A DNA stretch of 64,000 nt from Obelidium mucronatum. Its lineage: Eukaryota; Chytridiomycota; Chytridiomycetes; Chytridiales; Chytriomycetaceae. The stretch covers positions 431,103-495,102 of the forward strand of contig JAIVFH010000011.1 of the NCBI GenBank assembly GCA_025765595.1, in the 5' to 3' direction. This document shows, piece after piece, positions 11,254 through 21,714 of this stretch. The translations under genes and the position numbers were made by a program. Position 1 is the stretch's first letter. The number at the start of each line of letters is the position of its first letter. Below the pieces are notes generated by a model. That model ran no database searches, was not told the origin of the DNA, and saw only the letters and a program-made list of their open reading frames with translations.

Positions 11254-12430
11254 TATCTTTTTTGAAGGGAATTGTAGGGAATAGTTGAACAGGCTCTCTG
11301 TTTTTCTCGTTTTTTTTCAAGATTTTTCCAAGATTTTTGTTTGTTACTGTTTGTTTCTTTCGGACATTTGCCAAGCATAAAAACCGCTATAAATAGTTGC
11401 AGTTCCGAACTACGCTTCTCCTTTTTTTGTACGAAGAATTCACGTTAAAACTTAGTTGTCATTGACCTGGCATTATCCCCATTGTAAGACACATCAGACA
11501 GATATCATTCACTGAACTCATCTTTTACTTTAATTTACATGTGCCCGCCTATTTATCGCCTGCTTTGCTTTGTGTATTGTGGTTTCTTCATCAAAAGTGA
11601 TACCCTTCCAGAATTGGTGACTGTGAATGTTGGCCCAAGCATGTATCCATTTACTTTGCAAATACCCATTACTTTTTACCTGTTATATATCAATCTCATT
11701 CTTCAGTTTATTAGCATCTGTCTGGGATTGACTGTCAACTTCGGTCGTATGGACGATGCTTTGTAGCGTGCACCTGTACAACACCTGCCCCATAAATTAT
11801 GCTCTTGAACTGAACCTATAACCTGCCCGCCTCTCTCATAACTTCAAATAATGTGAACAATAAATTGTATTGCCTTCCTGCCCTTTCGATAAACTGTCGA
11901 AAGGTGCTGCATCGTTCCCCTTTTCACTAAGTTCTACCCCCTCCTGAAAATATCTGGGAGAAAATTTTCTCCCAGACACAACAGCTACAGCAAGAAAATA
12001 GTGGGAGAAAAATATATATGAAGTGGGAGAATTTATTTATTTTCCAACTCCTCTAATGCTTTGATATCACAGCAATAATAATCACACACTACCTTAGACC
12101 TTCGACCCAATCCACAATGAAGCATACCCGCTATCGTCCAAGTCATCTAGAGCTGATGAAGCGATACTTTCGGCTCACGGCACGCGATTTGGTCGAATGA
12201 ATCAGGCCATTCAAGAGCCGAATCGAGATTTCGGCATCAACCGTTTTAATAACCGTGGTTGGTTTGGGCAAAGCTTCCAATGCTGCCATTGGTACTTAAG
12301 ATTCGACACTGGTCGTGACTTCAGGGTAGGGGCAGATTTAAGCAAACACTGCCGACTTGGAACTGTAAGACTTCGCGCTGGGAAAGGCGAACACGGGGCG
12401 ATAGGCCAGCTCAGCGGTCCGCTGACTCGT
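11254..12430. other. AT-rich intergenic region with a palindrome
   Basis: No convincing gene lies between the transposase-derived gene and the small minus-strand candidate near 12.4 kb. Notable features are GGGAGAAA-type words and the palindrome at 11954-11975. Confidence 0.4.
11954..11975. repeat. Perfect 22-bp palindrome built on CTGGGAGAAAA
   Basis: CTGGGAGAAAA is followed at once by its exact reverse complement. A near-perfect copy lies at about 12814-12834, and single half-sites (GTGGGAGAA) occur near 7920, 12003 and 12022. It could be a binding site for a dimeric protein or a hairpin-type insertion remnant. Confidence 0.7.
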
Positions 12431-12433
12431 CAG

Positions 12434-12867
12434 TCAGTTCGTGTGACTCGTCAGGCAGCGCGGGTAATGGCGCACGTCGCGTCTTAGCCACATGCAGCGA
12501 CGCGTGCACAGATGCCACTGATAGATGAAGACACCTAAGAAGTATCGGTTCTACAACCGTGACTGTGCTTTGTCTTACCGGGAGTCTGAGACAACGCGTC
12601 GTCAACACCACAATCAAACTCGAAGTCTGTCATCGCCTTGTTAAAGTTGTTATCGTCGTTGGCAGGCATAAACAGCGTTCGGACTGTGTCCTGCGGCGCG
12701 CTGTTGACCGCTGACGACCCATACGGCGCCGCAGTTTCTCCCACCTGCGACATTATTTTCCCCACTATTTTCGACAGGAAAAGAATGTTGTGGGATGGTT
12801 GTGGGAGTAATTTCTGGGAGAAGATTTTCTCCCACCTACTTTCTCCCACTTTATTAGTGACTACCAT
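12434..12867 (-). CDS. Possible small two-exon gene (hypothetical)
   Basis: Exon 1 is 12867-12579 with a good GTAAGA donor. Exon 2 is 12534-12434, after TTCTTAG. Together they give about 129 residues with consistent phase. The product has a Cys/Arg-rich end (CTRRCMWLRR). The gene would be divergent from B1 (start 12913), with only about 45 bp between start codons. The first 35 residues overlap the GGGAGAAA palindrome near 12820, which casts doubt on that start; the Met of MSQVGETAAP is the alternative. No family recognised. It may be chance. Confidence 0.25.
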
Positions 12868-12912
12868 TAAATATTCGCAAAAACAATTCCACCACCAAGC
12901 CGAGCTGTCGAC

Positions 12913-13245
12913 ATGCCAACAGAGCCATTCGGTCGGGCTCCAGCGCTGTCTGACTTCCTTTTATTTTACATTCTGCTGGACTCGGACGGCTCTTCGCACG
13001 CCGGCACTACCACTGACGCCCTGACTCTGTCAACTCGCACTGAATCAGTCTTGAACATTCGCAGATTGATTCTCGCTCAAAATCAGCCTGTTTTGAGCAG
13101 TCTTGTGGCGTCGCAAGTCACTCTCTTTGCAGACAGTGACTCATTCATGGCCGGAAAACAACTCAGGCTTTCTGAACAAGTTCAATTCAATGAAACCTCT
13201 GAAGACTCTCCTTTGATTGCTGTCGTGTTTTTTGCGCCAGCTGGT

Positions 13246-13294
<49 letters not shown>

Positions 13295-15659
13295 CATTCT
13301 TGACGCGTCGATTGATTGTATTCGGTTTTCAAGTCAAAGCAAATAGCAAAGAACTATTGTCTCCGTCAAATTCCGCTATAAGTCCATTCACGACTCCCCG
13401 CCAGAGGTCCCCACTGAAAACAACGAAGAGCAAAGTGTTGTTTCCAGCTCCGGCTGAAGAAAAAATACTTTCTTCACGACTCATTGATGCTCCTACTTTT
13501 ATTCCTTATTCCGAATCGTCATCTATTGCAACTCTTCAGCTTGTACCTTCATTGTTGCCGTCTGAATCCATTTCCAATGACAAACAGCTTGATGGACTTC
13601 AAACAAAGGAATCACTTCAATCGCTACAAATTGATGCTCCTACTTTTATTCCCTACGTCGAATCATCTTCTATTGCCATCATCAATCCAGCAACAAACCA
13701 GCCCGTAACCTCATTCCTACCATCCGCCTCTTCATTGCCACCTGAACCAATTCGAGGTAATAAAAACCTCGCTGGAGTTGAAACAAAAGAAAGTCTTTCT
13801 TCACGACAAATTGATGCTCCTACGTTTGTTCCCTACGATTCGTCATCACCTGTAACTTCATCACCTGCACCTCCAACTTTTTTTCTGCCTGAAACCATTT
13901 CTACTGGACCGCGTCAACCTGTTCGAATTTCTGCACCTCCACAAAAACTCGCAAAGTCTGCACTTCCACAAGATAGATCGGTCGAACGGTGGTCTTTATC
14001 GACAACAGCTGCGGATCCTAGACCTGCGGCAACCGTCTTCATCAAACAACCAAATCAATCCATTTCCAATGCAAATCGCGCGTCCAACATGCCGCTCACT
14101 AATCCCACTACGCTCAACACACCTTCAGTCACACCGCCCTCTCCGCTTATCGTTGCTCTAGATGCAATCGGAGTCCCCATCTCAAAACCTCTTCCACAAG
14201 AGTTTCTTAAAGAAATGGAGGCTGCGTTTGGCCCAAATTGCGTGTGCTTCCATGATGCTGGCGGTGGTATTTTTCTCGCCTTGAAGAACTGTCTTGGCGT
14301 TGATGCTGTTACCCAAAAGTATGTATCTTGCCATTTTCGACAACCATTGCTTCAATTTTTTTTCCCCTCTCTCTCTCTCTCTCTTTGTCTCCTCCCCTTT
14401 CATTTTAACTTGTTTTTTAGAAAAATCGACTTGATCTGCAAAAAGTATCCTGAAATCAACTACAAAAACACACTCCCATTCGACAGTATCTTAAAGTTTG
14501 CGGAATCCAGACGCGATGCTGTGGGTCTTGAGAAGGCGATTCTCAGCCCCGAGAAGCGGCCTCTTCAAAAAGCATACCAACCGCCTTTGATACGTGCGGC
14601 GTCTCAAGGCGATCTTAAAACTAGCCCCAGCTCGTTGGCTTTGAAGACTGCAAAGAGTCAAGCATTTGTTACTCAGGGTGTTCACGATAAACTTGCCGCA
14701 GCCCTTCCGCGGCGGTTTAATAAATTGCAGCAAATTTTGACACATGCAGGAGATACAAGGGAATCGTTAAACAAACAATCCGTGCAGCCATCAGCTCCAA
14801 TATCAAAGCCGCCCTCCTCGACGAATGTTCTTTCAAAGTTTATGCCATTGCTTCATGCATTGAGATTAGGCAAGTCTCTCTCCTTGCTCAAATTATACCG
14901 ATACTCATCTGTTGTTGTTTGTTGTTTTTTTTTTTTTTGGTTGCATTGTAAGGCGGCGGACTTCCTGCACGTGCCTCAGATTTGAATTCGATCATGCCTG
15001 AATCAGTGTGGAGAGGTCCGTACTTTGCGACCTTGAAGGAGTATTTGAATGAAGCCGAAAGAGCTGGAGTTGTGACGTTGGATAATCAGGAGGGTTACTT
15101 GAGAGTCGCGCTTGTGGTATCTTCGGAGATGGATCCATTGCAGCAGCAGCAGCAGCAGCAGCGTGAGAATTCTGTCAAGATGATGTCGTTGAGCAATATC
15201 AAGTCGGTAACCAAGATGAGCGTAACCAATACCAACGAGAATTTGGAACGCTCAGTGCTTGTATCACCAAACGCCGATGCCTCTGTGAAACCCCAACCTG
15301 GCAAAAGAAATTCAGAAAACATTGCAGCACCTACTACACCAGAGATCTCCTCCGATTCCTTTCAAAGACCTTTAAATGCTTCTTCACCCCCTTCATCACC
15401 AAACTCGCCATTGTTCAGTTCCACGTTGGATCCGATTGAATTCTTCTCAAGTCTTACTGAACAGAAAGGCAATCAATTACAAGCCACAACGCGCGCAGAC
15501 ACCGTTCCTACAATTTCAAAAGAAAAGAACGACAAAATAGACGCCGAAGGGGCTGCGATTGTCAAATCTGCTATTGCGTCTTTCCTTCAAGATGAACCTT
15601 GGACGGCGGTTGCAACAACGGCAACAAGAGATTCAAAGGTTTTTTTTTTTAATTTTTAA
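12913..15659 (+). CDS. B1: Crinkler-like N-terminal domain protein (823 aa)
   Basis: Four exons: 12913-13243, 13334-14318, 14421-14869 and 14953-15659. Residues ~14-110 look like a Crinkler ubiquitin-like header: a β-strand start (FYILLDSDG), a VLNIRRLIL helix, LVASQVTLFAD, and a closing strand after ETSEDSPLIAVVFF. A long disordered Ser/Pro/Thr region follows, with three copies of an IDAPTFIPY-type repeat. Next is a conserved block shared with B2 (PQEFLKEMEAAFG, then IDLICKKYPEINY). After that comes a helix-turn segment, LKEYLNEAERAGVVTL, like the second half of a winged-helix or LOTUS fold, and then a Gln- and Ser-rich tail. Intron 1 holds a poly-T run of over 30. The last intron starts with GC rather than GT. 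Crinklers are known as effectors or conflict proteins in oomycetes and chytrids. The role here is inferred from the header only. Confidence 0.65.
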
Positions 15660-16411
15660 TTTTTTTATTTTTCTTTATTTCTTTGTATTCTATTATTTAT
15701 CTTTTTTTTTTAAAAAAAAATTATACTGAATTAAATTAATTGACCTCACCCAAAAAAAAAACAAAAAAAAAAAACAAAAAAAAACTAAAGCAAGAAAAAG
15801 CGATTTCTGAATGAGTATATCAAAATTGACGGGTTTACACGATTATCATGGTTTACATTTTGGAATAAAAAGTCTTGGCTTCGCACATTATTTCGAAGCG
15901 GTGCAGCAGACCAGTAGAAAAGCGTCATAACGTTCCCTGAGGAGAGTGCGGGAGCTCTGAAGATGACCGGCAGCGTATAATTTCTCCTTGTTGTTTGTGT
16001 GGTAACAAAAATGGTGTGTCGTCAAGTGGCGATTTTTGTAAATATACTGATACAGCTGTCGAATATTGTAGTCGCAAGAAGTAGCAGTTTAAATCATATG
16101 ATGCGGAATTACGAAGTGGCGGTTTTTTTTAAAGATACGGCTGTAGCTGTTGAATATTGTAGTTGCAAGAAGTAGCGGTTGGAGACGTATGATGTGGATT
16201 TACGCAATATTTTGCTACCGTAGCGAAGTGACCTACACTGCTGCATTAAGTATAAATACACAAATAGAAAAAATTGTACTCACCAACAAAAGAAGAAAAA
16301 TTTTAGAGAAAAATGTTTGACGAACGTGTGAAAATGACTGAAGCTGATATAATAATGCAATAGATGAACGTATTTGAAGAAATAAGAATAAAGTGGCTTG
16401 GTTGTGATGTT
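15660..16411. other. Low-complexity and repeat-bearing intergenic DNA
   Basis: A/T homopolymer runs at 15640-15790 are followed by dispersed-repeat words at 15905-15980 and by the tandem pair listed at 16022-16205. No gene seen. Confidence 0.5.
16022..16205. repeat. Two-unit ~90 bp diverged tandem repeat
   Basis: Two units share the order AAGTGGCG, poly-T, a GATAC-type word, ATTGTAGT, GCAAGAAGTAGC, ATATGATG and ATTTACG or ATTACG. They differ at about one base in six. Non-coding. Confidence 0.55.
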
Positions 16412-17075
16412 TCAGTTCACATCGGCGAGAGACCCACAACCACGCGTGCAGAAGGCTTTAACCTTTTGCCATACTGTAAGACGCGGCGGAGGGGCGGCAT
16501 ATGATACTTTTCTGGCTCTCCGTGAGTCATTACGCGATAGAGGCTCGTTAAAAGGTGAGCTGGTGCCATAGTTTTCCTTTGTGGGAAACGTATGGTATGT
16601 TTTTGTGAACTTATGTTTCAACCGATGTTCTTTCGGCGGACTTGGGACCAAACTCTCTGCGTTGATTTCATCTGAGACGTCCTGGGCACGTCTGACTATT
16701 GAGGTAATTTTAGGTTTTGGAAAGGCCATGGCCATTTCACGCTTGAATTCGACACCTCGTACAAGCCCAAGCAATTGAGCCTGCACGTGATCGCCCAACC
16801 AACCAAATGAGCAACTGGAATTCACTAAGATGCCAATTCTTCTGAAGTAACGTGTTGGTCAGGTCTATGTTTTATGCAAACGGCAGTAATTACCTTGCTT
16901 CCCCCACAGGCCAATTCATTTCACTTGCTACAGAGCTCTCGTCAATTTGCATATCCTTGTTGGTAGTAGATTTATCAGCATAAAGATCTACCGCTGAATC
17001 GATGGCAGACACGTCTTGAATTTCAATTTCTACGGAGGAACGGATAATAAGGAAGTAAAGATCGCAACGGTACAT
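16412..17075 (-). CDS. C1: small two-exon gene next to B1 (203 aa, unknown)
   Basis: Exon 1 is 17075-16894, with donor GTAATT. Exon 2 is 16841-16412, after ACTTCAG. Phase agrees across the intron. The N-terminal part (VEIEI, IDSAVDLYADK) matches the start of the frame at 34925, beside the second Crinkler-like gene, and DNA similarity reaches upstream of both start codons. The product has a basic middle (EHRLKHKFTKTYH) and a Cys pair near the end (FCTRGCG). No known family. Being repeated beside both B genes suggests B and C were duplicated together, although C1 lies on the opposite strand to B1 while C2 lies on the same strand as B2. Confidence 0.5.
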
Positions 17076-17296
17076 TCTTTATATAAGCTATGATCTATTT
17101 GAATTTTTGAAATCAAAAAAAGTTAGGAGACTTTTTGAAGGAAAGAAAGATCGTGATCAAAGCAGTTCAGGACACAGCCGAGCCTCCGGTATTCCATCTT
17201 GAGTAAATAAAGCTGATCGTATAGATTGATACTCAAACTGATTGTACACGGGAGTGGATACAGAGATCGAGGGAAAGGGATCAACCTTGATTTTTG

Positions 17297-18623
17297 TCAA
17301 AAGTTTGTCAAGTGAGATTTGCCGAGGTGAGAGCAAATGCAAAAAATACTTGAAGAATAAATATGTATTTTGAAAGGAAAGATCACGTGATTTGAACTGA
17401 TATCATTCTTATTGTTGAAAAAGAAATAAGAAAAGAAAAGAAATCTTAATTTAATCAAACAGAAAGAAAAAAACGCCTCCACAGCCCCCTTGATTATCCT
17501 AACAACTCTCTCCGGGAGAGCCACCCCGCGCAACGCGTCGCCCACTTGGGTGATGAGCAGTTGCATTGCCCCCTCCCGGTCGGTAGCAGCCCGTGCTACC
17601 TCGGCAAGCCCAGCGGAAAGACCGCTGACTTGCTCCCACTGTGCCCGCGCGCACTCTTGCAGGGAGCCAATGGTGATTCCATTGGCGGCAAGAGCCGCGT
17701 CCTGGCGGCAGAGCTTGTTTTGCAGTCTTGAAACCGTGGACTGCATCACGGTGTGGCGGGTTGACAAGGCCGCTTGGTGGTCAAGGAGGGCTTGAAGGTT
17801 GGCGTCCTTCTTTGCCAAGCGAGACTCGAGGACTCGCACCCTCTTGAAGACGCTGTGGCCCTCCTTGACCAGCATCTAAAATATACCACGCGATTAGAGC
17901 GAGTTTTGTCAATAGTAAAGAGTTACTCACAGTTTTGCCTGCTTCCAAAACCTGGACGCGTGTCTCCAGGCTGGCGTTGGTTCCTTGAATAATTCGGAAA
18001 TGGTCAACCAGGTCTGCGTTATTTTCCTCCGAGAGGCTTTGGTGCGCTTTGAGTGCTTGAATGTCAGCCTCCAAGATGGTATTCTTGACCTGCAAGATAG
18101 AGTTTCTTGCTTCCAAGTTATTCAACCTGGCTTCTTGGCTTTCCTTCTGCATAGAAACGGTTGATTGTAACGCTTTAACCGTTGACTTGAGTTCTTGTAC
18201 TGTTGCTTCGTGGGTTTCCTTCTGCACAGACATGGCTGACTGGAGTTCTTTTACTGTAGTTTCGTGGGTTTCCTTCTGTATGGAAAAGGTCAACTGGAGT
18301 TCTTTTACTGCGGCTTCGTGGGTTTCTTTCTGCACAGACACGGTTGACTGGAGTTCTTTTACTGTGGTTTCGTGGGTTTCCTTCTGCACGGAAACAGTCG
18401 ACTGCAAGGCTTTCACTGTTGACTGGAGCTCTTTCACTGTAGTTTCATAGTTTTCCTTTTGCTCATGAACCGTTGACTGAAGCACGTTAACTGTTGTTTG
18501 GAGGCTCCAAAACATCTCCATAACGCTATCATTGCTAGTGGTTTGACAGAGTGGAAGAATGGTACTGGCGTTATTTTGTTCAACCGCGAGAGTGTCCGTG
18601 GTGTCGCTTTTGTGCAAGGACAT
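17297..18623 (-). CDS. D1: coiled-coil protein with 18-residue tandem repeats (423 aa)
   Basis: Exon 1 is 18623-17931 and exon 2 is 17875-17297; the phase-0 intron has donor GTGAGT. Exon 1 encodes a long heptad-rich coiled coil. Its centre is near-exact 18-residue units of the form TTVKELQSTVSVQKETHE, repeated at least three times with partial copies on each side (54 bp in DNA). Exon 2 continues the coiled coil (VFKRVRVLESRL, STRHTVMQSTVSRLQ) and ends in an amphipathic ALPERVVRIIKGAVEAFF helix. The last ~45 residues are hydrophobic and AT-rich and differ from D2, so the true stop may have been lost. D2 at 44.0 kb is a clear paralogue. No signal peptide. Function unknown; oligomerisation is likely. 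Confidence 0.7.
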
Positions 18624-18800
18624 TTTGGGTTTCTTTTCTTTTTCTGTGTGGGGGAATACAATAAGAAAGAACGCGTTTTATATTCTATTTGATACTATTG
18701 TTAAGCTCTCCTTTGTCTGGCTAAAATGACCCGAGATGGAAGACCGTGAAAGGAGTTGGAAGTTGATTGTTTGTTTGCAGAGTTCTTGAAGGCGACAAAA
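18624..18800 (-). promoter_or_regulatory. D1 promoter, conserved with D2
   Basis: Read on the minus strand, about 140 bp upstream of the start matches the D2 upstream region (43860-44018). Shared words are ACAAACAATCAACTTCCA, TCTCGGGTCATTTTAGCCA and TATAAAACGCGTTCTTTC, the last being a likely TATA box. The start context GAAACCCAAAATG is also shared. Confidence 0.6.
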
Positions 18801-20067
18801 TCGAGACTACCAATAATACATACATATGCTGTCACTCTTAAATATTCTTACCCATATCGCTTGCAAACGTAATTTATCCAAGCCAAAAATTAGTCCACCG
18901 AGTATTGAAACAAAACAAAACAAGTCACAGCACGCGTGGTAAAACTAGAAAAACAGCACTTATTGTGTTCAAATGCCCTTGTAAACCTCTTCGAACTTGT
19001 CTGATTAAACCTTTTGGTTTGGCGCCATGTCTTTAGAGCTACAGCGCGATGATGCGAGGGGATTGAAACATTCGCACATAAGTTATCATGATATCTCCAA
19101 ATTTCATGGCTGTCTATTCCCGTGGTCCTTTTTGTTTTCGAAGTTTAGTTCCGCGGAACCAAAACTGTTGTTTCAAAACAAATACCTTTTTTTGGAGTAC
19201 CGATTCTGCATCAAATCGAGCGCCGTTATAATAATGAAAATAGAATAAGCTCGATATTCTTAAATCTTGATCCTATGAACGATTTGATTTGTTTTCGTCC
19301 ATAACTACTAATTTTAGAAGTTCATGCCAATTAGAATCATGCCCCAACAACAGCGACGGCACGTCGGCACCACAATCAATAGCAGGCACAGCGCCGATGG
19401 GTTCGTTTCGGTAGGTGGGAGATCCGAGTGACGCCATCAATTTCTCTAAACAGCGGTCAGCAAACATCCGATGGCGACACTCACAATGATCTCTCAACAA
19501 AGCCAAGATACCGCCCATCTTATAAATTAATGGATTATTTCGAGTATCCGAATAGGAAACTCTGCTATGTGCTCGCCCGCTGCCGACTCATTCAGCAAAA
19601 ATGAATTATCCATTTCAATATGGACTGATGTCCAGTAATCTATCTATCCGTGAACACACCCATCGCCAGTCATTCGCTCACTCATTTGTGAGCTTGATGT
19701 CCAAACTCTGAAGCTCATTACGGAATCACATCATGGAAGGATCACAGCGATTACTTCAGGCAATACGAATAGTCAGAGGAGATATTCATTCCCTCAAGCC
19801 GAAGAAAGAAAAAATCCGAATTATAGTTTGTGGCGGTTATCGATTTCGTCCAGGGCCCACTATCTCCTAATATGCACCCCAAGCAATTCTACTCTCGCGC
19901 TTAAACTCTGGCGACATCTGGAAGCTCTTTGATTTAAACTCAGTGGAAATATTGGCTCTGAATACGTATGGGCGTTTTCGAAGCATCACTTTGATTCCCA
20001 TATTTGTCTCCGCACCACCCAACACACACAAATTGGACTCTCGATCTAGCTCGCCCGAGATTCATTG
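18800..20067. other. Intergenic stretch without a convincing gene
   Basis: Small frames at 19027-19248 (plus) and 19273-19518 (minus, 81 residues with RDHCECRHRMFADRC) have no intron or homology support. The second is the better of the two because it has a Cys/His cluster and a bounded frame. Neither is recognised. Confidence 0.3.
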
Positions 20068-20739
20068 CTAACTGATATCTTGTTCTCTTGAAACTTTCTT
20101 GTTTGCATCGAGTTTGGTCTGTTCAGCGCTCACAGAATAGTTCTGTGTTGTTTTCCATTTTAACAAAACGAAACAAAAAGCTTTTATACGGATGCATTTA
20201 TTCGAAACTGATGTACTCGACATGAATGGATTTGAAACGAAAACTTCGCCAAAATAGTAATGGTCAAAGAAAGAATGCGTTTGAGAACTCATGGTCGCAT
20301 GGGCCAACAAATTTATTCTAGTATAATCTGCTATAATTGCTTTTTGAATCTGATGCGCAATTTCATTGATCTTTTTTCCAGGGGTTGGTTGAATAGGAGC
20401 AAACAAATATAATGTGAATTGATAGTCTTGTCTTATAGCTAGCTTCACGGTTTCAAAAGCCAATGCTCTGCTCCTTCTACTGGAACATAGAATTCTTGCG
20501 TCACGACTGGCGAAGCGACACCACCAACATAAGAATCGCTCTCCCACATCAACCATGACTGCCTTAAAGTTGATTTTAACTTTGAAATGAGTTGAACATC
20601 GTCTAGTCATGCAGTTATCTGAGTATGCGCTGTCCGTAATCCAGACCGCCCAAATCGGGTTGTTCAATGGAATGGAAGTCACATTGCAAGGTTTTTTGTT
20701 GTGTCTGCCTTCATTTAAGACTTGTGCCGTCATTGTCAT
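20068..20739 (-). CDS. Hypothetical 223-residue open frame
   Basis: A single uninterrupted frame, long for this AT-rich DNA, starts MTMTAQVLNEG. It contains a Cys/Trp cluster (FLCWWCRF), a stretch with IQPTPGKKINEIAHQIQKA, and a basic end. No recognised domain, no intron evidence and no paralogue in the window. It lies beside the dispersed repeat and the family-A gene at 21.4 kb. It may be a real orphan or part of a decayed gene. Confidence 0.35.
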   Translation of the reverse strand: MTMTAQVLNEGRHNKKPCNVTSIPLNNPIWAVWITDSAYSDNCMTRRCSTHFKVKINFKAVMVDVGERFLCWWCRFASRDARILCSSRRSRALAFETVKLAIRQDYQFTLYLFAPIQPTPGKKINEIAHQIQKAIIADYTRINLLAHATMSSQTHSFFDHYYFGEVFVSNPFMSSTSVSNKCIRIKAFCFVLLKWKTTQNYSVSAEQTKLDANKKVSREQDIS

Positions 20740-20875
20740 AATTCTTTGAGAGGCAATTCATGACCAAAGTTTCTAACAAGTATAGCAGCCTTGCTTTTGT
20801 TCAGCCTATTGAGGCGATTTTTTTGTTTCTTTTTGCAAGAAAGCGACTGAGGATTCTTTTGAATACTACAACCTG

Positions 20876-21100
20876 GGACAAGTTTGTTCAAACTCGATTT
20901 CATTCGCTAACGGCAGACCTGCAAGGGCAGGAAAGAGGCTGTTTTAATTAATTCAGGAAAAGCGCCTTTTTATGAATGTCGGTTTTTATTCTACTTTGAT
21001 TTCAGGGGGTTCCAAATAATCAAATCTTTTATTGAAAACTGCATTCTGCCCCCGATTTCTCGTATATCAAAACGCGTAAAAAGCGGCACCAGTTACTCAT
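20876..21100. repeat. Dispersed repeat, copy 2
   Basis: Same element as 1955-2215 and in the same orientation. Here it lies downstream of a family-A gene rather than upstream of a relic, so it did not simply travel with the gene. Confidence 0.6.
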
Positions 21101-21402
21101 GTTGTCTCAATTATGCGAGAATCGCTTCCCATTTGTTTGGGCCCAAACAAGAAAAGTTGGACACAATAATCTCTTTATCTGTTCTTTGAATGAAGCTAAA
21201 AATCAGAAATTAGCTTTGCCAATCATTTCGAAGTAATTGGCAAAATTCAAGTGTCGCCTCTATGGCTGATATCTAGGAATGAAATTCAAAATCTGCAAAC
21301 ATTCGGAAAAGTGGGACAAAAACTAGTCATGAAAAGCAAAAAACTCCTCTACATACTAAAGCACTTTAATTCATTTGAAAATTCAAAAAGAGAGTGAGGG
21401 AG

Positions 21403-21677
21403 TCAGAACATTCTGGTTCGCGGTCGTCGCTGATGGTCATTGGGAGTGGTAAAAAAGCGAATAGGCATTACAATCTTAATCCATCGTGATTTCTTCGGAA
21501 CCATATATTCTCTGGATTTTAGTGCGCTGATGGTATTTCCGGCGTTCTTGTTTGATTCTTCCACCAATAAAGAGTCAACAATTTCGTCTTGAACAAGTGT
21601 GGAACTACTGTCTTGCGGAACAAATGCCATATGCTTGCTCGGAATGGCAACGTTATTCAATGATGACTCGCCTTTTG

Positions 21678-21714
<37 letters not shown>

